Source of the DNA: Emticicia sp. 21SJ11W-3
Lineage (GTDB): Bacteria; Bacteroidota; Bacteroidia; Cytophagales; Spirosomataceae
Reading direction: 5' to 3'
DNA length: 64,000 bases
Assembly (NCBI RefSeq): GCF_024138715.1
Contig: NZ_CP092074.1
Span: 4,836,001-4,900,000 of the forward strand
The position numbers and the translations under genes are program-made. The notes beneath the pieces are model-generated. The model was not told the DNA's origin. It did not search any database and saw only the letters and a list, made by a program, of their open reading frames with translations. Shown here in pieces: positions 26,695 to 34,537 of the stretch; position 1 is the stretch's first letter, and each line of letters opens with the position of its first letter.

Positions 26695-27561
26695 ATGCCG
26701 GTTCCAAAACCACATCAATTTATAGTCAGGCTTCTGGCAACTGTTTGTCTGACAATCCCAAACCTGCTCTGGGCTCAAAATCTGAAAGAAACGTTTGATT
26801 TTGCTAATCATCTCTATGAAAAGAGAGATTTTGACGGTGCAGCCAATACTTATAGAAGAGTTATTTTCTTTGATAAAAAAGAGGAGTTCAGAAAGCAATG
26901 TTATAAAAACATTGCCGATTGCCTCTATGCCACCCAAAACTTTGAAGAAGCCGCCGATTACTATGAGCTGGCTTTTTATCAGCAAAAAACTGATAGCCTG
27001 AAAGCAGAGATTCTGTTCCGGAAACTTTCTTGTTTTTTACTGACCAATAACTTTGAATATGCCGAAATAGAACTCTTTAGCTTACCTGAAAACCTCAGCG
27101 AATCACAAAAAAGACGAAAAACCTTTTATGCGGCTGTTCTTCATTTTTCAACAGACCGATACAAAGAGGCAAAAAAGGAATTTATAAGCCTGATTGATTC
27201 AACAGACCTGGAAGCGAAGCAGAAGATACATGAGTTGTTTGCAAAAAATGAGAAAATCAGTCGGCTCAACCCTAAAACAGCTCAGACCCTGAGTATGATT
27301 CTACCCGGATTAGGGCAGTTTTATGCCGGAGATGTAAAAAACGGTTTTAATTCTTTTTTGCTCACCGGAGGCATTATCACCTGGGGAGTACTTACGGCTA
27401 TTAATAGCGCTGCACGGTTTGATGTTTTCATTACCATGGTTCCGTGGTTTCAGCGATACTACATGGGTGGTTACAATAAAGCTGCCATTATTGCAGAGAA
27501 TCAGAAGAAAAAACGAAGAGCAAAAGTTTATAATCAGCTGCTCGATGTAGTTTCAAAGTAA
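26695..27561 (+). CDS. TPR-containing envelope protein with a membrane-associated C-terminal domain (2)
   Basis: 288 residues. The signal peptide ends in LLWAQ (residue 28). Helical TPR-like repeats span about 30-190 (FANHLYEKRDFDGAANTYRR is one unit). The C-terminal domain starts with LPGLGQFYAGDVKNGFNS, the same signature as the preceding protein, followed by two hydrophobic helices and a basic tail (QKKKRRAK). It is the last gene of the four-gene unit 24767-27561, 21 bases after its neighbour. Confidence 0.78.
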   Translation: MPVPKPHQFIVRLLATVCLTIPNLLWAQNLKETFDFANHLYEKRDFDGAANTYRRVIFFDKKEEFRKQCYKNIADCLYATQNFEEAADYYELAFYQQKTDSLKAEILFRKLSCFLLTNNFEYAEIELFSLPENLSESQKRRKTFYAAVLHFSTDRYKEAKKEFISLIDSTDLEAKQKIHELFAKNEKISRLNPKTAQTLSMILPGLGQFYAGDVKNGFNSFLLTGGIITWGVLTAINSAARFDVFITMVPWFQRYYMGGYNKAAIIAENQKKKRRAKVYNQLLDVVSK

Positions 27562-27590
27562 ATCTGTTTACATATAAAGATTTTACTGCA

Positions 27591-27631
27591 TAAAAAAGCC
27601 CCTGAAAAGCCTTTATTAGCAGTTTCAGGGG
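27591..27631 (-). terminator. Terminator of the PEGA lipoprotein gene
   Basis: CCCCTGAAA (27599-27607) / TTTCAGGGG (27623-27631), 9 bp. On the minus strand the stem runs into GGCTTTTTTA. Confidence 0.82.
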
Positions 27632-27668
27632 TGTATATAACAATACCGGCAGCGGGCATTGCATCAAA

Positions 27669-28112
27669 TTACTTGCTCACAACATACAACTCAACCACGT
27701 TTTTCTTAGAGTCGATGTCAATCCTTGTTGGATTCAACATGGCAGTTTTGTTGTTTTTAGATAATGTAATGTCATATACCTTTCTGTCATATTTCAATAC
27801 CGACCCAGACAATGCATCAATACCCCAACCCAATAAATTGCCAAGATTCAAGACACTAACCACATTAAATTCTTTATCAAGCGTAATCAATCTGGTTTCG
27901 TAGCCATCAAGTTTGTATTCAACATCTGTATCGTTCAGGCTTCTTTTCATATTAACTGTACATGGCGTTTTGCATAGTTCAATGCCATCTTTGTAGATTG
28001 TTGCACCAGACGGTGTACTGTTAAAGGTAATTCTGTCTTTTGTGCCGGTAAAGATAGTTGCGCAACTTGTCATCATCAGGCCAGTAATGGCCAGTAAAAA
28101 AAATCTTTTCAT
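27669..28112 (-). CDS. PEGA-domain lipoprotein
   Basis: 147 residues. Lipobox MTSC (Cys17). The next segment, DRITFNSTPSGATIYKDG, and the CKTPC and YKLDGYE blocks form one PEGA-like surface domain, a beta-sandwich found in envelope lipoproteins. The last 60 residues contain a GNLLGWGIDALSG helix and polar strands. It is on the opposite strand to the TPR genes, which converge on it. Confidence 0.82.
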   Translation of the reverse strand: MKRFFLLAITGLMMTSCATIFTGTKDRITFNSTPSGATIYKDGIELCKTPCTVNMKRSLNDTDVEYKLDGYETRLITLDKEFNVVSVLNLGNLLGWGIDALSGSVLKYDRKVYDITLSKNNKTAMLNPTRIDIDSKKNVVELYVVSK

Positions 28113-28632
28113 AGTAATACTTAATAATTAAAATTTAGCTCCTACTCATTAGGCTTTTCGGAAAACGCCCCGTTTTTTATGATGGTTTCTGGTCTCCATT
28201 TTTGTATGTTTATGTAATATGAGGCTTTGGCTACCTATTAATACATAATATATACAATTTACCTTTAATGCTCATTAAGGTTTATATCACTAAACCATTA
28301 CCAATAAGCAACATACAAGGAAGTTTCAATCTGGCCTCTACTTCCAGACAACCAAGAAACACATTACCCCTACAAAAATTGAATAATTATTTTAAGCAGG
28401 GTACCTTTCAGATATTATCTATTGATTAAGAATTTATTTTACCGAAAAGCCTGAAACAACCCATAAACAAATTGTAGGCTTTATGCAGGCAGCAAAGGTT
28501 GTATTATGCTGGGGTTACTTAAACCTCATAAATTTATGCAAGTATGCAAAAAACAAAACAAATTGGCAAGCCGTTACCTATAAAAATGACAATTAATCCC
28601 AGCCGTTATCATCCACTTAAAAATCTGAGATT
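28113..28632. other. Long divergent spacer, no gene seen
   Basis: 520 AT-rich bases between the PEGA lipoprotein and a beta-barrel gene. Open frames are short and without protein-like composition. No TAnnTTTG element, tRNA or strong repeat is seen; one short GC hairpin near 28160 (AAAACG/CGTTTT) is weak. It is big enough for a small RNA, but nothing specific supports one. Confidence 0.55.
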
Positions 28633-29115
28633 ATGAAAAAAATAATTGCCACAGCTATGCTGTGTTTTCTTTACTTTTTATCATTACACAATTTACAGGC
28701 ACAGGAATTTTACAACGGGCCAAAAACCCTTAATGCCGGATTGTTTTTCGGATATGGAACTGGCGTGGGTGCATCTTTTGATGCCAGAGTGCACGAATAT
28801 CTGAGTGTGGGAGCCATGGGGGCTTTTACGTCACAGAATTATATTGGAGGCACCAGAAGTTCTGTAAGTTTAAGTGCCCGTGGCGCGTTTCATGCTGGCA
28901 AGCTCATTAATCAGGCTATGCAAACAAATAATGAAGATTTTGACCCTTATGCCGGGATACTGGTTGGTTTAAGAGCTGAAAGCTATTTACAAAACCAGAC
29001 AAAGGGCCTTGTAGGAATATTTGTGGGGGGCAGGTATTATTTTCAGAGCAAGCTGGGCATATATATGGAACTGGGTGCCCCTTATTCGTCAGTGGGTATA
29101 ACTTATAAACTCTGA
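28633..29115 (+). CDS. Outer-membrane beta-barrel protein (small)
   Basis: 160 residues. The signal peptide ends in LQAQ. The mature protein is Gly- and aromatic-rich with alternating hydrophobic positions (NAGLFFGYGTGVGASFDARV), and its last residues (SSVGITYKL) resemble a barrel's terminal strand. About eight strands fit a small barrel. No enzyme motif. Function unknown. Confidence 0.8.
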   Translation: MKKIIATAMLCFLYFLSLHNLQAQEFYNGPKTLNAGLFFGYGTGVGASFDARVHEYLSVGAMGAFTSQNYIGGTRSSVSLSARGAFHAGKLINQAMQTNNEDFDPYAGILVGLRAESYLQNQTKGLVGIFVGGRYYFQSKLGIYMELGAPYSSVGITYKL

Positions 29116-29134
29116 ATCAGCAAAACCGCTGTAC

Positions 29135-29178
29135 AACAGAAGAGGCGAGCTTTTACCCACCTCTTCTGTTATTTTTAT
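29135..29178 (+). terminator. Terminator of the small barrel gene
   Basis: Perfect 11-bp stem AACAGAAGAGG (29135-29145) / CCTCTTCTGTT (29160-29170) followed by ATTTTTAT. Confidence 0.88.
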
Positions 29179-29834
29179 AGCTCTCTGATACGAATAGATT
29201 TAAATGAAATCATATCGCCATGGTCTTGCAGGGCAATTTTGCCTTTTGCATGGGGCTTGGCGTATTCTGCGTCAGCAAATTTACTTTTGGCTACCATTGC
29301 TATCCAGTCGGTACTGCCGTACTCGTACTCTACCAATTTTTTGCCATTCAGCCAGTGCTCAACGTGGTTATCTTTCACAATAATCTTACCGGTGTTCCAC
29401 TCGCCTGCAGGTTTTACTACCGTAAAATCGTTGGCTGGCTGCATATCATAATTGGCAGCTGTTTTCTGGGTGTCTTTCAACTTGGCCGGATACCCGCTGT
29501 CGTCAATTATCTGGTACTCAGGGCCAGACATATATGAGGCACTTGATTCAGGTTTTTCAATTACTTTATAAATAATACCGCTGTTACCCTTAGGAGCCAC
29601 TTTGTATTCAAATTCTAACTCAAAGTTTTCATATTCTTTGTCAGTCACCAGGTCTCCGCTTTTGCCGTGGGTCATCAGTGTGCCGTTCATTACATGCCAG
29701 CCTTTAACGCCGGTGCCATGCCAGTTATGCCAGCCGGTGGTTGTTTTGCCATCAAATAGTTTTACCCATTTCCCTTTCTGTGCAGTTGCATTCATTACAC
29801 AAAGTGCGAAGGCCGCAATCAGTATTTTTTTCAT
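29175..29834 (-). CDS. DUF1080 protein (3-keto-glycoside hydrolase/lyase type)
   Basis: 219 residues from ATG 29834; TTG 29840 is less likely. The signal peptide ends in NATAQ. The DUF1080 fold is a concanavalin-like beta-sandwich, seen here in KWVKLFDGKTTTGWHNW, in KGNSGIIYKV and in the closing GKIALQDHGDMISFKSIRIREL. Characterised members of this family cleave 3-keto-glycosides. It lies just before a NagX-like gene on the same strand (gap 51 bases). A GMC dehydrogenase that could make a 3-keto sugar is encoded at 8681-10429. Confidence 0.92.
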   Translation of the reverse strand: MKKILIAAFALCVMNATAQKGKWVKLFDGKTTTGWHNWHGTGVKGWHVMNGTLMTHGKSGDLVTDKEYENFELEFEYKVAPKGNSGIIYKVIEKPESSASYMSGPEYQIIDDSGYPAKLKDTQKTAANYDMQPANDFTVVKPAGEWNTGKIIVKDNHVEHWLNGKKLVEYEYGSTDWIAMVAKSKFADAEYAKPHAKGKIALQDHGDMISFKSIRIREL

Positions 29835-29885
29835 GTTCAATAATTAGGTTGATTAATAGATAAATATACTTACTAAAAAACAAAT

Positions 29886-31157
29886 TTAAACTTTAAAAAT
29901 TAATTTTCTTCTGTAAAAATAAAGCAGAATAACATACCATATCAGCAGATAAATCAGCGCACCTGCCAGCGAGGCATTTTTGGGCTCGCTAAATAAAGGA
30001 GCAATGTTGTAATCATAAAGCCATGATATTAAACCCGGGTAGTCATTGGCAGCCTTACCGTTTAGCGGAATCTTGATGGCATCAAGCGCCCTTGGAACTA
30101 TACCCGAAAAGAAGAAAACAACCATTGGGTTTACGCCAAAAATCACAAAGGGCTTTGTCCAGAAATTCACCGCCATTACATCAACCACATAATATAGTAT
30201 GGCCAGTGTTATTAAAGCCCAACCACTTGTATAAAAAACAAAAGAACTTGTCCATAAAGCCTTGTTGATAGGAAAAACCATATTCCACAATAAGCCAATG
30301 CCCACACCGGATAATCCCGCTAATAACAGATATAATGCTTTTTTCTCGCTCGTAAAGCGCGCTGTTGTTAGCATTTTTCCGGTTAAAACACCTGCTAGCC
30401 CGGTTGCAATGGCTGGTATGGTACTCAAAATCCCTTCCGGGTCCCAGGTTTTGGAAACACTCCATAAGTGCCCCGGCAGCAAGACGTTATCCAGCCAGGC
30501 AGCCAGATTAGTTCCTTTTTCAAAATTGGCTTCACCTATACCCGGCACAGGTACCAAACTCATTAATGCCCAGTAACCCAACAAACAAACCAAAGCAACG
30601 GCTATATGCACGGGGGTTTCGGTGGTAGCATACAAAACCGATACTATCAGATACACCAGAGCAATGCGCTGCAATACACCTGGTATGCGAACAGTGCTGA
30701 AATCTTCTGCCACAAAAGCCAGTATAATCATCAGCAAGAATAAAGCAGTGGCTACCACAAATTGCCTTTGCCTGTTATACTCGCCCAAAAGCGCTATGGT
30801 AATAATGGCGGTTAAGCCTAAACGAAACAGCATAAGCGATACCCCGGCCAGTTCACCAATATGTATTTTAGAATAGAAGTTAAGAAACAAACCTAAAAGA
30901 AATATCCTGAGCGTGCGGGTAATTATCCGCCCGAAAACAACGCCATCAAAGCGCTTAACCGGCATTGACAAAACCGTAGACACCCCCACTATAAACAGGA
31001 AAAACGGAAACACCAGGTCGGTAGGTGTGCATCCGTGCCATTCGGCATGTTCCAGAGGTGGATAGATGTGCCCCCAGTCGCCCGGGTTGTTCACAATAGT
31101 CATCAGCATAATAGTCATGCCCCTGAAAACGTCTAGTGACGTCAAGCGTTGTTTCAT
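29886..31157 (-). CDS. NagX/HGSNAT-like multispanning acyltransferase (DUF5009 family), second copy
   Basis: 423 residues, a longer paralogue of 19260-20369. Family start RLTSLDVFRGMTIMLMTIVN and CTPTDLVFPFFLFIVGVS. The central PEGILSTIPAIATGLAGVLTGK and FPINKALWTSSFVFYTSGW blocks align with the first copy. About ten membrane segments. It is upstream of the DUF1080 gene on the same strand and may be co-transcribed with it, suggesting carbohydrate acylation or turnover. Confidence 0.88.
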   Translation of the reverse strand: MKQRLTSLDVFRGMTIMLMTIVNNPGDWGHIYPPLEHAEWHGCTPTDLVFPFFLFIVGVSTVLSMPVKRFDGVVFGRIITRTLRIFLLGLFLNFYSKIHIGELAGVSLMLFRLGLTAIITIALLGEYNRQRQFVVATALFLLMIILAFVAEDFSTVRIPGVLQRIALVYLIVSVLYATTETPVHIAVALVCLLGYWALMSLVPVPGIGEANFEKGTNLAAWLDNVLLPGHLWSVSKTWDPEGILSTIPAIATGLAGVLTGKMLTTARFTSEKKALYLLLAGLSGVGIGLLWNMVFPINKALWTSSFVFYTSGWALITLAILYYVVDVMAVNFWTKPFVIFGVNPMVVFFFSGIVPRALDAIKIPLNGKAANDYPGLISWLYDYNIAPLFSEPKNASLAGALIYLLIWYVILLYFYRRKLIFKV

Positions 31158-31338
31158 CTGTATGTTAGTAGGTTATCTTTAGCAATTTAGCGATTAAACA
31201 ATACATACACCAATGTATTATTACATAAAACATTACACTATTAATTACTCTACTGACATACAGCCTTTAAATACTACTATGTTTTTCAATTACGCTATTT
31301 CAGTTTAACTAACTATGTATCTCAAACATAAAATTTCG

Positions 31339-31346
31339 TAGCTTTG
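31339..31346 (+). promoter_or_regulatory. Probable -7 element of gnd-gntK
   Basis: TAGCTTTG, a full TAnnTTTG match, about 105 bases before the gnd ATG. No convincing -33 element. Confidence 0.4.
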
Positions 31347-31451
31347 GGCATTATCATGGTCATCTGCCCTGATAATGCCTTTTCTCTGCAAAGCATTAAT
31401 AAATCTGAAATTATTTTATCATTTAAACCAACCTGCAAGGGTATAAAATAT

Positions 31452-32357
31452 ATGCAAATCGGAATTGTCGGCCTGGGTAAAATGGGCTATAATCTGGCTC
31501 TTAACTTACGAAATCATAACTACGACGTAGTTGCGCAGGATGTAAACACAGAATCGGTTAAAAAAATAGGAGAAGAAGGCGGCATAACCATTGCCTATAC
31601 GCTTAAAGAGGTATGTGAGAAGCTGACAGGCCGAAGAGTGATATGGCTAATGGTACCGGCAGGAAACATAGTAGACAGCGTTATTGAAGAGTTACTGAAT
31701 TACCTATCTCCTAACGACATCGTGATTGACGGCGGTAACTCTCACTTCAAAGAGTCGGTTCGTCGATATAATTATTTAAAATCAAAAAGCATAGAGTACC
31801 TTGATTGCGGCACCAGCGGTGGCACCAGCGGTGCCTTAAATGGAGCCTGCACCATGATTGGTGGCGACAAACAAACTTTTGAATACGTTGAAGCCGTGTT
31901 TAAAGATATTTCACTGGAAAACGGATACCTCTACACAGGTGCTTCCGGTAGCGGGCATTTTGTAAAAATGGTACATAATGGTATTGAATACGGTATGATG
32001 CAGGCCATTGCCGAAGGCTTTGAGGTTTTTGAGCGGTCGGAATACGATATTAATTTTGAAGCTGTTGCCAAGTTGTTCAACCACGGTTCGGTAGTACGAA
32101 GCTGGTTGATGGAGCTTACTGAAAACGCGTTCAGAAAAGACCCGCACCTGGATGCGATCAAGGGAATTATGCACTCGTCAGGTGAAGGCAAATGGACACT
32201 GGAAACCGCGCTTGATTTAGGCGTGCCTACACCTGTTATTGCTTTATCCTTACTAATGCGCTATCGGTCGCAGATAGAAGATACGTTCTCCGGAAAAGTA
32301 GTGGCAGCTCTGAGAAATGAATTTGGCGGACACGCCGTAGAAAAAGCGAACGGGTAA
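31452..32357 (+). CDS. gnd: 6-phosphogluconate dehydrogenase, decarboxylating (short type)
   Basis: 301 residues from ATG 31452, just before the NAD(P) motif GIVGLGKMGYNLALNL. The longer frame adds 36 non-homologous residues. DGGNSHFKESVRR, DCGTSGGTSGALNG and KMVHNGIEYGMMQAIAEGFEV are family signatures; the Lys and Asn in KMVHN are catalytic. This is the short GntZ/YqeC-type enzyme (about 300 residues), often NAD-linked, not the 470-residue pentose-phosphate form. It precedes gluconokinase by 9 bases. Confidence 0.93.
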   Translation: MQIGIVGLGKMGYNLALNLRNHNYDVVAQDVNTESVKKIGEEGGITIAYTLKEVCEKLTGRRVIWLMVPAGNIVDSVIEELLNYLSPNDIVIDGGNSHFKESVRRYNYLKSKSIEYLDCGTSGGTSGALNGACTMIGGDKQTFEYVEAVFKDISLENGYLYTGASGSGHFVKMVHNGIEYGMMQAIAEGFEVFERSEYDINFEAVAKLFNHGSVVRSWLMELTENAFRKDPHLDAIKGIMHSSGEGKWTLETALDLGVPTPVIALSLLMRYRSQIEDTFSGKVVAALRNEFGGHAVEKANG

Positions 32358-32366
32358 GTACTGAAA

Positions 32367-33812
32367 ATGGCAAACACAGTAACAGAATATTTTATTGGCA
32401 TTGATGTAGGCACTACCACTACCAAAGCCGTTGTATTTGACAGAGCCGGTAATGTGCTGAACCAATACAGCAGTGGCTATGGTATGACCCACCCAAAAGC
32501 TAACTGGAGCGAGCAAAACCCTGACGAAATCTATGAGGCATTCAGGGAGGCACTCCATGCAGTTGTAACGCCTGCTATTGCCGAAAAATGCATCATTTCT
32601 TTTTCGTCAGCCATGCATGGGCTAATTGCTGTTGACGAATCGGGTAAGCCACTCACCAATCTGATTCTGTGGGCTGATAACCGCGCCACCGATTTGGCTG
32701 TGCAATTAAAACCTACTGAAACCGGGCAAGAAATTTATCATAGAACGGGCATCCCTATACACCCGTTCTCGGTTTTCAGCAAGATATTGTGGCTGAAAGA
32801 AAACGAACCGGATGTTTACAGGCGTGCGCATCAGTTCATTGGTATAAAAGAATACCTGTGGTTCCGGCTGTTCGGCGATTACACCATTGATTATTCGCTG
32901 GCATCGGGCAGTGGATTATTCAACTTTAAAGAAATGGCCTGGGACTCCCTGGCTTTGTCAATACTTGGTATTTCTGTGGCTCAGCTTCCTATGTTGGTAC
33001 CTACCACTTATATGCGGGAAAATGACACAAATCCATCACTTCCGTTAGTCAGCTATGTAATTGGTGCAGGAGATGGCCCACTGGCCAATCTTGGTTCTGG
33101 CGCTATGAAACCCGGCCAGATGGCTTTTACAATGGGTACCAGCGGTGCCGTAAGAATGTGCGTGCCACTGCCTTACACCGACCCCAAAATGCGTACTTTT
33201 AATTTTTACCTTTCAGAAAACCAGTATATCATAGGCGGCGCAACCAACAACGGGGGCATTGTGCTGCAATGGCTGGAAGAACAAATACTGATATCAAAAA
33301 ATACCAAAGCCCAGTTAATAGCAGAAGCGCAAAAGCTGGAAACGGGCAGCGGAGACCTGTTGTTTTTGCCATATATTTTAGGAGAAAGAGCCCCGGTATG
33401 GAATGCCGAAGCTAAGGGCGTTTTCTTCGGCCTGAGCATTACGCATACACAGGCACATCTGGTAAGAGCCGTAATGGAAGGCCTGATACTGAATGTGTAT
33501 TCTATTGGTAAAATACTGATGGAGCAGCAGCCTGTTAATGAAATATTTGCCAGCGGTGGATTTGCTAAAAGCGACTTCTGGCTTCAGCTGGTGGCTGATA
33601 TTTTTCAGAAAAAAGTAGTTGTATGCGAGACCGTGGAGGGGTCGGCCTGGGGAGCTGCTTTGCTGGCCATGCAGGCTTTGGGAATTACAGAAGAAGCAGG
33701 GAGAACGGCTGAAGGAAAAGTGTTTTTGCCTGATGCCGAGGCGGGCGAAAAATACCACCGTATTCATGAGAAGTTTGAACGCCTGTATGATAAACTGAAA
33801 GATGAATTTTAA
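32367..33812 (+). CDS. gntK: Gluconokinase, FGGY family
   Basis: 481 residues. FGGY kinase with phosphate-binding GIDVGTTTTKAVVFD at the N-terminus, MHGLI, the substrate-binding NRAT-D block, IGAGDGPLANLGSGA, and FASGGFAKSDFWLQLVADI near the C-terminus. It phosphorylates gluconate to 6-phosphogluconate, the substrate of the gnd product directly upstream, so the pair forms a gluconate catabolic unit. Confidence 0.92.
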   Translation: MANTVTEYFIGIDVGTTTTKAVVFDRAGNVLNQYSSGYGMTHPKANWSEQNPDEIYEAFREALHAVVTPAIAEKCIISFSSAMHGLIAVDESGKPLTNLILWADNRATDLAVQLKPTETGQEIYHRTGIPIHPFSVFSKILWLKENEPDVYRRAHQFIGIKEYLWFRLFGDYTIDYSLASGSGLFNFKEMAWDSLALSILGISVAQLPMLVPTTYMRENDTNPSLPLVSYVIGAGDGPLANLGSGAMKPGQMAFTMGTSGAVRMCVPLPYTDPKMRTFNFYLSENQYIIGGATNNGGIVLQWLEEQILISKNTKAQLIAEAQKLETGSGDLLFLPYILGERAPVWNAEAKGVFFGLSITHTQAHLVRAVMEGLILNVYSIGKILMEQQPVNEIFASGGFAKSDFWLQLVADIFQKKVVVCETVEGSAWGAALLAMQALGITEEAGRTAEGKVFLPDAEAGEKYHRIHEKFERLYDKLKDEF

Positions 33813-33817
33813 CGTAT

Positions 33818-33862
33818 TGCGAAGCGATGCTTCGCATTAGTTCCGCGGAGTGATACTCCGCG
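33818..33862. repeat. Twin hairpins with identical GAT loops
   Basis: Hairpin one: TGCGAAGC/GCTTCGCA (33818-33836). Hairpin two: CGCGGAGT/ACTCCGCG (33844-33862). Each is a perfect 8-bp stem around GAT, separated by seven bases. They lie five bases after the gntK stop. Paired GC-rich hairpins in an AT-rich gap resemble REP/MITE-like elements. Confidence 0.85.
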
Positions 33863-33921
33863 AGTCATTGAAGAGCAATTTGAAACTAGAATAATAAAAA
33901 CTAACCCAATCAGAAATCCAC

Positions 33922-34419
33922 TTAATTTCCTTTAAAAAACAGCTTGAAATTGTGGTACAATCCGGTTGTTCTGAAAGTAAAGTGTTTGTGTGAAATAAAA
34001 TTAACAACGAAGCTCATACCCATACCAAAGAAGTGAGAAATAAGCGCTCCAAAATCAATACTTTTACCAAAAACAAGCTGTTCTTTTTCAAAAATGGTAT
34101 ATTCTCTTAAAATGTGCAGGCAATAGTAAGCTCCTTTAACGGTTATAATACCCGAAATAAGAGAGACTAACAGAAACTTGATGCCCTCGCGAAAAGAGTT
34201 TTTAGAATGCCTTTGATTAAAAGCAAAAATTTTGGTGAGAAAAAAACCGATGATAAAAGCTATAACATAACCAAGGGCAATTGATAGCTGAAACGAAAAC
34301 CCAAAGAAGTTCTGTGTAATAGAACTTACAATTAATTGTACCATTACACCAGAGCATGCAATAAAAAAATACGAAATCAGCTCTTTATATTTTGCCAGTT
34401 TGCCTTCTAACTTTACCAC
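33922..34419 (-). CDS. GtrA-like membrane protein
   Basis: 165 residues with four membrane helices at about 15-35, 43-62, 80-100 and 128-147. It matches the GtrA family, small proteins implicated in moving undecaprenyl-linked sugars across the inner membrane or in related transport. Family traits are the FFLTKIFAFNQRHS segment after helix 2 and NFISHKHFTFR at the end of helix 4. No glycosyltransferase gene is adjacent. Confidence 0.88.
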   Translation of the reverse strand: MVKLEGKLAKYKELISYFFIACSGVMVQLIVSSITQNFFGFSFQLSIALGYVIAFIIGFFLTKIFAFNQRHSKNSFREGIKFLLVSLISGIITVKGAYYCLHILREYTIFEKEQLVFGKSIDFGALISHFFGMGMSFVVNFISHKHFTFRTTGLYHNFKLFFKGN

Positions 34420-34537
34420 CTGAATTTATTTTACTATTCGATTAAATTATTGTAATAATAATAGAACGCCAAAAGTAATAAAAATTTATGAGGTAGGCAT
34501 ATTAAATATTGTAGGCGGTTGGCCCACAATATGAATA

